Source: Cyanobium sp. (GTDB lineage Bacteria > Cyanobacteriota > Cyanobacteriia > PCC-6307 > Cyanobiaceae). Taken from it: 64,000 nt of DNA. Below the pieces are notes generated by a model that saw only the letters and a list, made by a program, of their open reading frames with translations, ran no database searches and was not told the origin of the DNA. Location: assembly GCA_014191755.1 (NCBI GenBank), contig BJHE01000008.1:1-64000 (forward strand). Reading direction: 5' to 3'. Shown here one piece after another: positions 11,130 to 20,747 of the stretch (within the stretch, counting starts at the first letter, position 1; the number at the start of each line of letters is the position of its first letter). Made by a program: the position numbers and the translations under genes.

Positions 11130-12056
11130 ATGAGCGTCTCCTCCGTCACCAGCAATGACGGCTTTGGCCGAAGAGGTACCGACTCGATGACCTGGTACCT
11201 GACCTCGATCGGTCGGGAACCGCTGCTGACTCCAGCAGAAGAAATCGAACTCGGCAATCAGGTGCAGGTAATGATGCGGCTGGTGGAAGAGCAGCGCGAC
11301 GACTATTCGATCCATGAGCGCAAGATCATCAAGATCGGACGCCGCTCCAAGGAACGGATGATGCGGGCCAACCTAAGGCTGGTGGTGAGTGTCGCCAAGA
11401 AGTACCAGGGCAAGGGGCTCGAACTCCTTGACCTGATTCAGGAAGGCTCCCTCGGCCTAGAGAGAGCGGTCGAGAAATTTGATCCCACCAGGGGCTATAA
11501 ATTCTCGACCTATGCTTTCTGGTGGATCCGCCAGAGCATGACCCGGGCGATCGCCTGCCAATCTCGAACGATCCGTCTGCCGGTGCACCTGAGCGAGCGG
11601 CTTGGCACGATCCGCAAGGTGAGCCTGGAACTGGCCCACAAACTTGGTGCCATGCCGAGCCGCCAGGAAATCGCCGAAGCCATCGCCATGCCCATCGAAG
11701 AGCTGGATTCCCTGTTGCGCCAGTCGCTCACCACCTCCAGCCTGGATGCTCCGATCAACGCCGACGAAGGCCGCAGTTACCTCGGCGACCTGATCGCCGA
11801 CGGCAGCGGCGAGGAACCCCTTGACCTGGTGGAGCGGGGGATTCACCAGGAGCAGCTCGGCCGTTGGCTGGGCCACCTCAACGAACAGGAACGCGAAGTG
11901 CTGGCACTGCGTTTCGGCCTGGACGGGCGCGAACACCACACCCTGGCCGAGATCGGCCGCCAACTGGACGTGTCCAGGGAACGGGTGCGCCAAGTGGAGC
12001 TCAAGGCCTTGCGCAAATTGCGGAATCTGACCCGCCAGCTGCCGACGGGGCTCTGA
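11130..12056 (+). CDS. Group 2 RNA polymerase sigma factor (RpoD-like)
   Basis: A 308-residue sigma-70 family protein without region 1.1, hence a group 2 type, which cyanobacteria use for growth-phase, light or nutrient responses. Region 1.2 is seen in WYLTSIGREPLLTPAEEIELG, regions 2.1-2.4 in NLRLVVSVAKKYQ through YKFSTYAFWWIRQSMTRAI, and region 4.2 in TLAEIGRQLDVSRERVRQVE. I chose ATG 11130 because family similarity starts just after it; ATG 11067 would add 21 residues. The gene is convergent with pdhA, with a shared hairpin between them. Which of the several cyanobacterial group 2 factors this is cannot be decided here. Confidence 0.92.
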   Translation: MSVSSVTSNDGFGRRGTDSMTWYLTSIGREPLLTPAEEIELGNQVQVMMRLVEEQRDDYSIHERKIIKIGRRSKERMMRANLRLVVSVAKKYQGKGLELLDLIQEGSLGLERAVEKFDPTRGYKFSTYAFWWIRQSMTRAIACQSRTIRLPVHLSERLGTIRKVSLELAHKLGAMPSRQEIAEAIAMPIEELDSLLRQSLTTSSLDAPINADEGRSYLGDLIADGSGEEPLDLVERGIHQEQLGRWLGHLNEQEREVLALRFGLDGREHHTLAEIGRQLDVSRERVRQVELKALRKLRNLTRQLPTGL

Positions 12057-12071
12057 TTCCAGCGATCGGCC

Positions 12072-12095
12072 GGAAGGCTGAAGGATCAGTCTTCC
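12072..12095. terminator. Bidirectional terminator hairpin between sigma gene and pdhA
   Basis: GGAAGGCTGA (12072-12081) pairs with TCAGTCTTCC (12086-12095) through ten base pairs, one a G-T pair, around the loop AGGA. It lies in the 30-base gap between two convergent genes and includes the pdhA stop codon. There is no T-run, so termination may need help from other factors. Confidence 0.45.
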
Positions 12096-13204
12096 GCCCA
12101 GATGTAGCGGGTGAGCTCGGAGCCATCGGGCTCGGGAGCTGCGATAGCAAACTCCACGCAATCTGAGATCTCGGCATCCACCTCCCGCTCGATCTCCTTG
12201 AGTTCTGCTTCGCTGACCAGTCCGGCGCTGATCAGATCGGCCGCAAGCCGCTTGATCGGATCACGCTGGGCCCAAAACTCTTTCTCGGCGGTGGCCCGGA
12301 GCTCATCGGGATCGGCCAGGGAATGGCCTCGGAAGCGGTAGGTGAGGCATTCCAGCAGGGTGGGACCCTCGCCGGCCCGAGCCCGTTCGATCGCCCGTTG
12401 TGCGGCGGCTCGCACCGCCAGTACATCCATGCCGTCCACCTCTTCTCCGGCCATGCCGAAAGCGGCCGCTTTGCGCCAGATCTCCGGATCGCTGGTGGCA
12501 CGGTTGTGGTCCATGCCGATCGCCCAGCGATTATTTTCCACCACGAACAGGATCGGCAGTTTCCAGAGCGTCGCCATGTTGAGGCACTCGAAAAACTGAC
12601 CCACATTGCAGGTGCCATCCCCGAAGAAGGCGGCCGTCACCGCATCGCTGTCGGCCTGACCGAGGGCATCCCGCTTGTAGCGGCTGGTGAAGGCGGCCCC
12701 AAGGGCCACGGGGATGCCCTCACCGATGAAGGCGTAGCCGCCCAGAAGATGGTGTTCCTTAGAGAAGAGGTGCATGGAGCCGCCACGGCCCTTGCTGCAG
12801 CCGGTCTGCTTACCGAACAGCTCACTCATGACCTCCCGGGCCGGCACACCGCAGCTGAGGGCATGCACGTGGTCGCGGTAGGTGCTGCAGAACCAGTCGT
12901 GCTGAAGGCGCATCGCCTTGATCACTCCGGTGCTCACGGCCTCCTGGCCGTTGTAGAGATGCACGAAGCCAAACATTTTGCCCCGGTAGTACATCTCGGC
13001 GCACTTGTCCTCAAAGCGGCGACCAAGGCTCATGTCCCGGTAGAGAAGGAGTCCCTCCTGGCGATTCACTGCAGCCCGCTCTGCCGGATAGAGCGACCGG
13101 TGCCGTTCGGCATGGCTGCCAGCGGCGGCGGGAACGACATTCGCAGTGCCCGAGGTCGGGGCAGCGGCCTGGGCGGCCAAGGCAGCCGTCAGTTCCTGGG
13201 TCAT
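12086..13204 (-). CDS. pdhA: Pyruvate dehydrogenase E1 component, alpha subunit
   Basis: The E1 alpha subunit binds thiamine diphosphate and, with E1 beta, decarboxylates pyruvate in the pyruvate dehydrogenase complex. The ThDP-binding motif is visible as [17 protein letters not shown] followed by ENNRWAIG. The phosphorylation-loop-like [15 protein letters not shown] and the N-terminal [19 protein letters not shown] block are typical of the family. I chose ATG 13204 (372 residues); ATG 13249 would add a Pro-rich stretch. E1 beta and E2 are not in the window, as is usual when the genes are scattered in cyanobacteria. It is divergent from zipN with about 100 bases between starts. Confidence 0.94.
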   Translation of the reverse strand: MTQELTAALAAQAAAPTSGTANVVPAAAGSHAERHRSLYPAERAAVNRQEGLLLYRDMSLGRRFEDKCAEMYYRGKMFGFVHLYNGQEAVSTGVIKAMRLQHDWFCSTYRDHVHALSCGVPAREVMSELFGKQTGCSKGRGGSMHLFSKEHHLLGGYAFIGEGIPVALGAAFTSRYKRDALGQADSDAVTAAFFGDGTCNVGQFFECLNMATLWKLPILFVVENNRWAIGMDHNRATSDPEIWRKAAAFGMAGEEVDGMDVLAVRAAAQRAIERARAGEGPTLLECLTYRFRGHSLADPDELRATAEKEFWAQRDPIKRLAADLISAGLVSEAELKEIEREVDAEISDCVEFAIAAPEPDGSELTRYIWAED

Positions 13205-13306
13205 GGCCGTCGGCGGTACGGGTCGTGTTGTCGACTGTACGGGGTCCATCACCGCAAGTCGGTCAAAACCGCTGCCGCTGACTACAGTCCTGGGCCAAGA
13301 GAAACG

Positions 13307-15433
13307 ATGGGGTTGGATCTGCCGCTCGACCACTTCAGGCTGCTGGGTGTCAGCCCGGCCACCGATGCCCAGACCGTGCTCCGCGCCCTCCAGCTGCGCC
13401 TTGACCGGCCACCGGAGCAGGGCTACACGGACGAGACCCTGAGGGCCAGAGCCGACCTGCTCAGGGCCAGTGCCGATCTCCTGAGCGACGCCGAGCGGAG
13501 GTCTGAGTATGAGGCCGATCTCACTGCCGTTTCAGATGCTCCAGAAGCCTTGATGCCCGCCCTGGAAATTCCCTCCAGCCGGGAGGTGGCCGGATTGCTC
13601 CTCCTCCTGGAGGCGGGCCAGCCCCTGGATGTGCTGACCCTGGCCAGCCGCTGCCTGCAGCCCCCCCAGGCCCCGGTCCTCGGCAGCGGTCGCGAAGCCG
13701 ACCTCACCCTTCTGGCCGGGGAGGCAGCCCTGGCCGCCGCCGAGGACTACCGCCGGGAACGCCACTACGAGATGGCCGCCAGGACCCTCCAGCAGGGGCT
13801 CCAGCTCCTGCAACGCATGGGAAAGCTGCCGGAGCTCAGGGACCGGATCCAGACGGACCTGGAGGCCCTGGCCCCCTTCCGGGTGCTCGATCTGCTCAGC
13901 CGTGATCCCTCGGCCAGCCTCGAACGGGACGAGGGCCTCAGCCTGCTTGAGCAGCTGGTGCAGCGCCGCGGCGGTCTGGAGGGGAGCGCCGATGACGGCT
14001 TCGCCCCGGAGGATTTCCAGCCGTTCTTCAAGCAGATCCGCACCTTTCTTACCGTCCAGGAACAGATCGATTTATTCGACCGGTGGGCGAATCAGGGATC
14101 CGGCGCCGCCGATTTCCTGTCCAGCATCGCCCTCACGGCTTCGGGCTTCGCACAGCGCAAGCCGGAAAGGATCGCGGCCGCCCGGGAGCGCCTCCTCGCC
14201 AGTGGTCGAAATGGAGTGGAACCGCTGCTGGCGAACCTGGAGCTGCTTCTCGGTGATGTGAATGGGGCCCTAAAGCGTTTCGATTGCGGCGCCTCTGACG
14301 AGCTCGCCGCCTGGGCAGCCCGTCAGAGTGCCGACCCTCTCGGTCGGCTGTGCGCCTACTGCCGGGACTGGCTGAGTCGGGATGTGCTGCCGGGCTACCG
14401 CGACCTTGAGGCAGACCCAGATCTCGAGGCCTATTTTAGTGACCGCGACGTGGTGGCCTGGGTCGAGCAGGAGGATCGCCGCCGAAGCCGCACGCTCACG
14501 CTAACCCCATCCTCAGGCAAGCCCATCGGCCTCGGCGGGGACGGCGTGGCGGGCGAACCGCTGCTGGTGCCGGTCCAGCCGGCCGCTGGCTTTGCTGTGT
14601 TCGGCCAGCCCATCGAGGAACCGGATCTGCATGCTCCAACCAGCGAGGAATGGCCGCCTTACGGCCGGAGGTCAGGGAGGCTCGGCAGTGAAGGGCGCCA
14701 GCGGCGTTCCCGCACCGATGGCGTTGGTGGCGCAGGGGAGGTACCCCTTGGATGGGGGATCGAGGGCCTGCGGCATGCCCTGGCCACAGGCGCTCTCTCC
14801 CGTCTGAACCCCATCGCGGCGATCGCCGGGCTAGGGATGGCGCTGGTGGTCGGGAGTTCGCTGCTGCAACTGCGTCCACCCCAGCCATCGTCCCGGAGCA
14901 CGCATCCGACGCCCGGCACAACTCCAGCCCCGGCTTCGACGCCGCCGCCCCCTGCGCCGCCGCCGCTGAGCCCGACGGCGCCTCCACCGGCAGCGGCCAC
15001 TCCCGCCTCAAAACAGCCCGGCGCTGGCTCAACCTCGGCCCCCCTCACCGCCCGAGAACCGGATGAGGCCCAGATGCGCGCCCTGCTCGAGAGCTGGCTG
15101 CAGGCCAAGACCGCCGTGATGGCCGGCGGCGAACCTCCAGCAAGCCTCGAACAGATCGCCCGGGAAGGGCCCCGCCGGCGACTGGAGACCGAACGCCAGC
15201 AGGACCGAAATCTCGACCAAGTCCAGAACATTGAGGTCCGGATCAACAGGCTCACGATCCAGGAGCGCAGCCCCCAGCGGATCGCCGTGGTGGCGGATCT
15301 CGACTACAGCGACAGCACCCGTCGCGGCGGAAGGGAGGTGAACCACACCAAGGCCACCACCCTGCGCAATGTTTATGTATTTGGGCGGGACGGCGATGCC
15401 TGGCGCCTGGCGGCGTCCGGTCCGGCCCGCTAA
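13307..15433 (+). CDS. zipN: Cell division protein ZipN/Ftn2 (ARC6-like)
   Basis: ZipN/Ftn2 is the cyanobacterial counterpart of plastid ARC6. It anchors and organises the FtsZ ring at the inner membrane. The N-terminus has the J-domain-like [15 protein letters not shown] segment. A long helical region follows. A single membrane helix lies near residues 500-525 ([17 protein letters not shown]), then a Pro-rich linker. The C-terminal IMS domain begins with [19 protein letters not shown] and ends with [16 protein letters not shown]. The ATG at 13307 gives 708 residues. The same frame is open upstream to 12323, but that part is antisense to pdhA and is not coding. ffh follows after 29 bases. Confidence 0.9.
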   Translation: MGLDLPLDHFRLLGVSPATDAQTVLRALQLRLDRPPEQGYTDETLRARADLLRASADLLSDAERRSEYEADLTAVSDAPEALMPALEIPSSREVAGLLLLLEAGQPLDVLTLASRCLQPPQAPVLGSGREADLTLLAGEAALAAAEDYRRERHYEMAARTLQQGLQLLQRMGKLPELRDRIQTDLEALAPFRVLDLLSRDPSASLERDEGLSLLEQLVQRRGGLEGSADDGFAPEDFQPFFKQIRTFLTVQEQIDLFDRWANQGSGAADFLSSIALTASGFAQRKPERIAAARERLLASGRNGVEPLLANLELLLGDVNGALKRFDCGASDELAAWAARQSADPLGRLCAYCRDWLSRDVLPGYRDLEADPDLEAYFSDRDVVAWVEQEDRRRSRTLTLTPSSGKPIGLGGDGVAGEPLLVPVQPAAGFAVFGQPIEEPDLHAPTSEEWPPYGRRSGRLGSEGRQRRSRTDGVGGAGEVPLGWGIEGLRHALATGALSRLNPIAAIAGLGMALVVGSSLLQLRPPQPSSRSTHPTPGTTPAPASTPPPPAPPPLSPTAPPPAAATPASKQPGAGSTSAPLTAREPDEAQMRALLESWLQAKTAVMAGGEPPASLEQIAREGPRRRLETERQQDRNLDQVQNIEVRINRLTIQERSPQRIAVVADLDYSDSTRRGGREVNHTKATTLRNVYVFGRDGDAWRLAASGPAR

Positions 15434-15462
15434 ACGCGATTCACCCTCCCTGTCTGCAGCCC

Positions 15463-16923
15463 ATGTTTGACGAGCTATCCCAACGGTTTGAGGACGCGGT
15501 CAAGGGGCTGAGGGGCCAGGCCACGATCTCCGAATCAAATGTGGACGGGGCCCTCAGGGAGGTGCGCCGCGCGCTGCTGGAGGCGGACGTGAGCCTGCCG
15601 GTGGTGAAGGACTTCGTGGAGGAGGTGCGGCGCAAAGCAATTGGCGCCGAGGTGGTGCGAGGCGTCAGCCCCGACCAGAAGTTCATCCAGCTGGTGCATG
15701 AGCAGCTGGTGGAGACGATGGGAGGTGCCAATGCCCCGCTAGCGGCCGCAGGCCAAACCGGTGAACCGAGCGTGATCCTGATGGCCGGCCTTCAGGGCGC
15801 CGGCAAGACCACTGCCACCGCGAAGCTGGGCCTGCACCTCAAGGAGCAGGGCCGCAAGGCTCTGTTGGTGGGAGCGGATGTGTACCGCCCAGCCGCGATC
15901 GAGCAGCTCCGCACCCTGGGAGGCCAGATCGGAGTGGAGGTGTTCAGCCTCGGCACCGAAGCCACCCCCGAGGCCATCGCCGCCGCCGGCATCGAACGGG
16001 CGAAGGCCGAGGGCTTCGACACCGTGCTGGTGGACACCGCCGGACGCCTCCAGATCGATCCGGCGATGATGGAGGAGATGGTGCGGATCCGCGAGGCCTG
16101 CCAGCCCGATGAGGTGCTGCTGGTAGTGGATTCGATGATCGGTCAGGAGGCCGCCGATCTCACGCGGGCCTTCCATGAGCAGGTGGGCATCACCGGGGCG
16201 GTGCTGACCAAGCTGGATGGCGATTCCAGGGGCGGCGCCGCCCTCTCGATCCGCAAGGTGAGCGGCGCGCCGATCAAGTTCATCGGCACCGGCGAGAAGG
16301 TGGAGGCCCTGCAGCCCTTCCATCCCGAGCGAATGGCCAGCCGCATCCTCGGCATGGGCGATGTGCTCACCTTGGTGGAGAAGGCCACCAAGGAGGTTGA
16401 GCTAGCCGATGTGGCGAAGATGCAGCAGAAGCTGCAGGAAGCCAGTTTCGATTTTTCCGACTTCCTCCAGCAGATGCGCTTGATCAAGCGCATGGGCTCG
16501 CTGGGAGGGTTGATGAAGATGATCCCCGGCATGAACAAGATCGACGACGGCATGCTCAAGCAGGGCGAGCAGCAGCTCAAGAAGATCGAGGCGATGATCG
16601 GCTCGATGACCGAAGTCGAACGGCGCCAACCTGAACTGCTGGCTTCCCAGCCCTCCCGCCGGCGCCGCATCGCCGCCGGCAGCGGCCATGCGCCGGCGGA
16701 CGTGGACAAGGTTCTGGCCGACTTTCAAAAGATGCGGGGCTTCATGCAGCAGATGACCCGCGGTGGAGGCATGCCGGGCATCCCCGGCATGGGCGGGGGG
16801 TTCCCAGGCGTGGGGGGCTTTCCCGGTATGGGTGGTGCTGCGCCGATGGGCGGCGGACGCAGCCAAGCGCCGATCCGGCCAGCAAAGCCGCCGAAGAAAC
16901 GCAAGGGGTTCGGGCAACTCTGA
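15463..16923 (+). CDS. ffh: Signal recognition particle protein Ffh (SRP54)
   Basis: Ffh is the GTPase of the signal recognition particle. With 4.5S RNA it binds signal sequences emerging from ribosomes and targets them to FtsY at the membrane, which in cyanobacteria includes thylakoids. The N domain is followed by G1 GLQGAGKTTATAKLG near residue 108, DTAGRLQID and TKLDGDSRGG. The M domain has the FLQQMRLIKRMG and methionine-rich segments. The C-terminus ends in a Gly/Met/Pro-rich stretch with repeated PGMGG units and a basic tail. Length of 486 is normal. It lies between zipN and rpsP in one direction. Confidence 0.96.
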   Translation: MFDELSQRFEDAVKGLRGQATISESNVDGALREVRRALLEADVSLPVVKDFVEEVRRKAIGAEVVRGVSPDQKFIQLVHEQLVETMGGANAPLAAAGQTGEPSVILMAGLQGAGKTTATAKLGLHLKEQGRKALLVGADVYRPAAIEQLRTLGGQIGVEVFSLGTEATPEAIAAAGIERAKAEGFDTVLVDTAGRLQIDPAMMEEMVRIREACQPDEVLLVVDSMIGQEAADLTRAFHEQVGITGAVLTKLDGDSRGGAALSIRKVSGAPIKFIGTGEKVEALQPFHPERMASRILGMGDVLTLVEKATKEVELADVAKMQQKLQEASFDFSDFLQQMRLIKRMGSLGGLMKMIPGMNKIDDGMLKQGEQQLKKIEAMIGSMTEVERRQPELLASQPSRRRRIAAGSGHAPADVDKVLADFQKMRGFMQQMTRGGGMPGIPGMGGGFPGVGGFPGMGGAAPMGGGRSQAPIRPAKPPKKRKGFGQL

Positions 16924-17004
16924 GTCGATGGAATGGCCCTCTTTCTGGTTCAAGGTTGACCGGGGGGTAAGATCATCAGCCGGACACCTCTCGACACGGC
17001 CACG

Positions 17005-17445
17005 ATGATCAAGCTCCGCCTGAAGCGGTTCGGTAAGAAGCGGGAAGCGAGCTTCCGCCTCGTGGCCACCAACAGCACCTCCCGCCGGGACGGCCGCCCC
17101 CTTGAAGAGCTGGGCTTCTACAACCCCCGCACCAAGGAAACCCGGCTCGAAACCGAGGCGATCCGCACCCGATTGAGCCAGGGTGCCCAACCCACCGACA
17201 CGGTGCGGGCGCTGCTTGAGAAGGGTGGCCTGCTCACCAAGACCGTTCGGCCCGCCGAAATCGTCGGCAAACAGAAGCAGGCCTTGGCCCGCGAAGCTGC
17301 CGCCGCTGAAGCTAAGAAGGCCGAAGCCGAAGCGAAGGCTGCCGCTGAAGCCGCTGCCGCTGCCGCCGAAGCAAAAGCTGCTGCTGAGCCCGCAGCCGCT
17401 GAAGTCACAGCGGCTCCTGCTGAGGACGTCGCAGCCGAGGCCTGA
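17005..17445 (+). CDS. rpsP: 30S ribosomal protein S16 with long Ala-rich tail
   Basis: S16 is a primary-binding protein of the 30S subunit. The conserved core covers about 85 residues, from [12 protein letters not shown] to a GLLTKTVRP segment that follows [10 protein letters not shown]. After it there is a tail of about 55 residues made almost only of Ala, Glu and Lys. Such tails occur on S16 of picocyanobacteria as I recall, and are probably disordered or helical and surface-exposed. Total length is 146 against about 80-90 for typical bacterial S16. ffh lies 81 bases upstream, with a possible -10 (TAAGAT) near 16967. phoH follows directly. Confidence 0.96.
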   Translation: MIKLRLKRFGKKREASFRLVATNSTSRRDGRPLEELGFYNPRTKETRLETEAIRTRLSQGAQPTDTVRALLEKGGLLTKTVRPAEIVGKQKQALAREAAAAEAKKAEAEAKAAAEAAAAAAEAKAAAEPAAAEVTAAPAEDVAAEA

Positions 17446-17522
17446 TCGCCACCACCGGCACTCTCCAGGAAGGTCATGCTCCAGAGCCCTTCACCCTGGC
17501 TCTAGGGGGAGCTGGACCCGCC

Positions 17523-18500
17523 TTGGCCCTGGCAGGAGCGGCTGAGGTTAATCTGCGCCGCATTGAGGAACTCACTGGCAGTAGCTTGCGGCTGCATGGT
17601 TTGGATCTTTATCTCAGCGGGCGACCAGCCCAGGTCGAGAGGGCCTGCGCCCTGCTCGAATTGCTCAGGCCCCTATGGCAGAACGGCGAACCTGTCGCAG
17701 TTGTGGATATACAGACAGCTCTCACATCCCTTGACAGCGGCCGCAGTGATGAACACCGCGATCTCGGTCGTCAGGTGTTAGCCACCAGCGTCCGGGGGCG
17801 TTCCCTGCGGCCACGAACGCTGCGCCAGAAGGGATTCATCGAGGCGATGGAAAGCCACGACCTCACCCTGGCGATTGGCCCGGCAGGTACCGGTAAGACC
17901 TTCCTGGCAACGGTGCAGGCGGTCCGGATGCTGCAGGATCGGCGCGTGGAGCGTCTGGTCCTGACCAGGCCGGCGGTGGAGGCCGGCGAACGCCTCGGTT
18001 TCCTGCCCGGCGATCTGCAGCAAAAGGTGGACCCCTATCTTCGGCCCCTGTATGACGCCCTGCACACCCTGCTCGGCCAGGAACGCACAACCCAGCTCCT
18101 CGAGAAAGGGGTGATCGAGGTGGCCCCCCTGGCCTACATGCGCGGCCGCACCCTGGCCGATGCCTTTGTGATCCTCGATGAGGCCCAGAACACAACCCCC
18201 GCCCAGATGCGCATGGTGCTCACCCGCTTGGGGGAAAACGCCCGGATGGTGGTGACCGGGGACGTCACCCAGATCGACCTACCTCCAGGCCAGATCAGTG
18301 GGCTCGTGGAGGCTTCCGAGGTGTTGGATGGGGTGGAGGGGGTGGCTCTCTGCCGCTTCACCGATACCGATGTAGTGCGCCATCCTCTCGTGCAGCGGCT
18401 GGTGCAGGCCTACGCGCGTCGCGATGGAACGGCGACCACAGCGGCCCCTCGGCAAGGGATCGGCAGAACGACGCGTCGGTCCGGCCGATCAGCTCGATAG
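17523..18500 (+). CDS. phoH: PhoH-family ATPase (PhoH/PhoL)
   Basis: PhoH-like proteins are cytosolic P-loop ATPases related to RNA metabolism. The Walker A motif is GPAGTGKTF near residue 118, and Walker B is FVILDEAQN with a sensor-like VVTGDVTQIDLP. An N-terminal KH-like region precedes them. The start is uncertain. TTG at 17523 is the first usable start codon, yet the same frame upstream (from about 17463) encodes EPFTLALGGAG, which looks like the family N-terminus but contains no ATG, GTG or TTG. The product as annotated has 325 residues. It follows rpsP in the same direction. Confidence 0.88.
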   Translation: MALAGAAEVNLRRIEELTGSSLRLHGLDLYLSGRPAQVERACALLELLRPLWQNGEPVAVVDIQTALTSLDSGRSDEHRDLGRQVLATSVRGRSLRPRTLRQKGFIEAMESHDLTLAIGPAGTGKTFLATVQAVRMLQDRRVERLVLTRPAVEAGERLGFLPGDLQQKVDPYLRPLYDALHTLLGQERTTQLLEKGVIEVAPLAYMRGRTLADAFVILDEAQNTTPAQMRMVLTRLGENARMVVTGDVTQIDLPPGQISGLVEASEVLDGVEGVALCRFTDTDVVRHPLVQRLVQAYARRDGTATTAAPRQGIGRTTRRSGRSAR

Positions 18501-18586
18501 GGAGATCCGAACGTCTCCAAGGGCGAAAAAGCCGCAGCCATCCAACCGGGGCTGGCAAGATGTAATGAGTTTGATTCCTCGCCGCC

Positions 18587-19324
18587 ATGCCGGCCAGCAG
18601 CAATTTCCAACAGGCCATCCGGGAGGCCAACGTCAGCGGCCTAGTGGGCCCCAATGTGGTGAATCGCGCTCTTCCCTACGTGGGAGGCGGCATGGTCTTG
18701 ACCGCGGCAGGTGTGCTGGGCGGGCTCGGCCTGATGTCCAGCAATGCAGCCTTATTCATGCCCCTCTTCTGGGTGGCCCTGATCGGCAACTTCATTTTGT
18801 TCTTTGTGGCCCAGAACGTGGCCAACAAAGGAAACAACGCCACCGCCCTGCCCCTGCTCGCTTCCTACAGCCTGCTTACGGGTTTCACCCTGAGCGGCCT
18901 GGTGAGCTATGCCCTCACCAGTGCCGGCGTAGGCGCCGTCGGAACGGCGGCCCTGGCAACAGGGATCACCTTCATTGCGGCCTCGGTCATGGGACGCCGC
19001 ATGAGCGACAGCGTGGGCCAAGCCCTCACTGGGGCAGTAGGCCTGGGGATTCTCGGACTGATCGTGGCGATGCTGATTCAGGTCGTGGGTAGCATCTTTG
19101 CTCCCGCAATCTTCGCCGGCGGAAGTTTTGAACTCCTGATCGCCGGATTCGGCACGATTCTGTTCGTGGGAGCGGCATTCGTTGACTTCTACACGATGCC
19201 ACGCACCTATAACGACAATCAGTATCTTGCGGGCGCCCTAGGGATGTATCTCACCTATATAAATCTTTTTGTTTTTGTTCTGCGACTCATCATCGCTCTT
19301 CAAGGTGGTGGTCGGCGCGACTGA
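18587..19324 (+). CDS. Bax inhibitor-1/YccA family membrane protein
   Basis: A 245-residue membrane protein with about seven predicted hydrophobic helices, for example VALIGNFILFFVAQNVAN, AALATGITFIAASVMG and GAVGLGILGLIVAMLIQVV. It has the C-terminal block FVGAAFVDFYTMPRTYNDNQYLAGALGMYL that is characteristic of the BI-1/YccA/YbhL group. Bacterial members are thought to affect calcium leak or protease (FtsH) activity, but the role here is unknown. It has its own upstream gap of 86 bases after phoH and is followed by a 300-base intergenic region before the polysaccharide genes, so it marks the edge of the housekeeping block. Confidence 0.88.
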   Translation: MPASSNFQQAIREANVSGLVGPNVVNRALPYVGGGMVLTAAGVLGGLGLMSSNAALFMPLFWVALIGNFILFFVAQNVANKGNNATALPLLASYSLLTGFTLSGLVSYALTSAGVGAVGTAALATGITFIAASVMGRRMSDSVGQALTGAVGLGILGLIVAMLIQVVGSIFAPAIFAGGSFELLIAGFGTILFVGAAFVDFYTMPRTYNDNQYLAGALGMYLTYINLFVFVLRLIIALQGGGRRD

Positions 19325-19343
19325 ACAGGCTGGATGTTTGGCG

Positions 19344-19385
19344 CCGTGGAGAGACTGCCGCCCAACCCTCCACGGCATCACCAGC
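19344..19385 (+). terminator. Terminator-like hairpin after the Bax-inhibitor-1 gene
   Basis: CCGTGGAG (19344-19351) and CTCCACGG (19378-19385) form a perfect eight-base-pair stem with a 26-base loop, 20 bases after the stop codon. There is no T-run, so it may protect the mRNA end or act as a weak terminator. Confidence 0.35.
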
Positions 19386-19456
19386 ACCAGTCCCAGTCCC
19401 AGTTGGCATGCTTTAATGGCAACGCATGAGTCCCTTTGAGATGGGAGCTACTCAAG

Positions 19457-19489
19457 TGGCAATCGCCGTCAACAATGCGGAAATTGCCA
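19457..19489. repeat. Inverted repeat upstream of gmd
   Basis: TGGCAAT (19457-19463) and ATTGCCA (19483-19489) are perfect seven-base inverted repeats about 140 bases before gmd. The spacing would suit either an RNA hairpin or a dimeric regulator site. The function is unknown. Confidence 0.35.
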
Positions 19490-19625
19490 TTCTCAACTGC
19501 CTAACGTACCTCTCAAAGAGGGCCGTTGGGCATTTTGTGTGGGTGCTGGTTGGCAACCCAGCCTGAGCAGGCAATGTTAAAACCGACCAATCTCAATCCA
19601 TCCAGCGAGAGCCGACAACCAATCC

Positions 19626-20747
19626 ATGGCCAAGACCGCATTGATCACCGGCATTACCGGTCAAGATGGCAGCTACCTCACCGAATTACTCCTTGACAAG
19701 GACTATGTGGTACATGGCATCAAACGGCGGGCCAGCAGTTTCAACACTGAAAGAATCGATCATCTTTATCAAGATCCTCACGAAAACGACCCAAGACTGG
19801 TCCTGCATTACGGGGACCTCACCGATTCCACAAACCTGATTCGCATCATCCAGCAGGTACAGCCGGATGAGATCTATAACTTAGGCGCCCAAAGCCACGT
19901 TGCTGTGAGCTTTGAAAGCCCCGAGTACACCGCCAACTCCGACGCTCTCGGCACACTCCGAATTCTTGAGGCTGTGCGAATTCTGGGCCTAATTGATAAA
20001 ACCAGGATCTACCAGGCCTCAACATCAGAGCTCTATGGACTTGTTCAAGAAATACCACAAAGGGAATCAACGCCATTTTACCCAAGGAGTCCTTACGGCG
20101 TAGCCAAACTCTATGCATATTGGATCACAGTCAACTATCGCGAATCCTACGGGATGTATGCCTGCAATGGAATTTTATTCAACCATGAAAGTCCCCGACG
20201 CGGAGAAACCTTTGTGACCCGGAAAATCACACGGGGTCTGGCCCGCATCGATGCGGGTCTTGAGCAATGCCTCTACATGGGTAACCTGGATTCCCTGAGG
20301 GACTGGGGCCATGCCCGTGACTACGTTGAGATGCAGTGGCGGATGCTTCAGCAAGAGCAACCGGAAGATTTCGTGATTGCCACGGGTCGTCAGGAGTCGG
20401 TGCGACGCTTCATCGAACTCACAGCGGTCGAGCTGGGCTGGGGATCTATCGAGTGGCGTGGCGAAGGGGTTGATGAAACCGGATATCGCGCCGATACGGG
20501 AGCCAAGGTGGTTCGGATCGATCAGCGCTACTTCCGGCCAGCCGAAGTGGAAACTCTTCTCGGCGATCCAACTCGGGCCAGAGAAAAACTGGGTTGGACC
20601 CCAACGACCACTCTTGAGGAACTGGTGCAGGAGATGGTGAGTGCCGACCGTGAGGAGGCTGCCAAAGAAGCACTGCTGCTTCGGGAGGGATTCAAGGTGG
20701 TGGGTTCGATGGAGAACCCCCCCCAAGTCAGCGTTATTCAATCATGA
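19626..20747 (+). CDS. gmd: GDP-mannose 4,6-dehydratase
   Basis: Gmd converts GDP-D-mannose to GDP-4-keto-6-deoxy-D-mannose, the first step to GDP-L-fucose and other deoxyhexoses. It is an extended short-chain dehydrogenase with the NADP motif [11 protein letters not shown] at the N-terminus and the catalytic Tyr-x3-Lys in [28 protein letters not shown] is a Gmd signature. Length of 373 is normal. It overlaps fcl by four bases, so the two pathway enzymes are translationally coupled. GC content is lower than in the following glycosyltransferase genes. Confidence 0.96.
   Translation: MAKTALITGITGQDGSYLTELLLDKDYVVHGIKRRASSFNTERIDHLYQDPHENDPRLVLHYGDLTDSTNLIRIIQQVQPDEIYNLGAQSHVAVSFESPEYTANSDALGTLRILEAVRILGLIDKTRIYQASTSELYGLVQEIPQRESTPFYPRSPYGVAKLYAYWITVNYRESYGMYACNGILFNHESPRRGETFVTRKITRGLARIDAGLEQCLYMGNLDSLRDWGHARDYVEMQWRMLQQEQPEDFVIATGRQESVRRFIELTAVELGWGSIEWRGEGVDETGYRADTGAKVVRIDQRYFRPAEVETLLGDPTRAREKLGWTPTTTLEELVQEMVSADREEAAKEALLLREGFKVVGSMENPPQVSVIQS

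Larger units (their letters stand above)
19325..19625. other. Intergenic region before the polysaccharide island
   Basis: This stretch of about 300 bases holds a terminator-like hairpin (19344-19385), an inverted repeat TGGCAAT/ATTGCCA (19457-19489) and a possible 46-codon open frame (19426-19566) that lacks a clear ribosome site. The gmd promoter must lie here, but no strong -10/-35 pair is obvious. Confidence 0.5.

Noticed and set aside
12323..13306. Upstream extension of the zipN frame by 328 codons
   Set aside because: It lies wholly antisense to pdhA, and ZipN similarity begins at ATG 13307.
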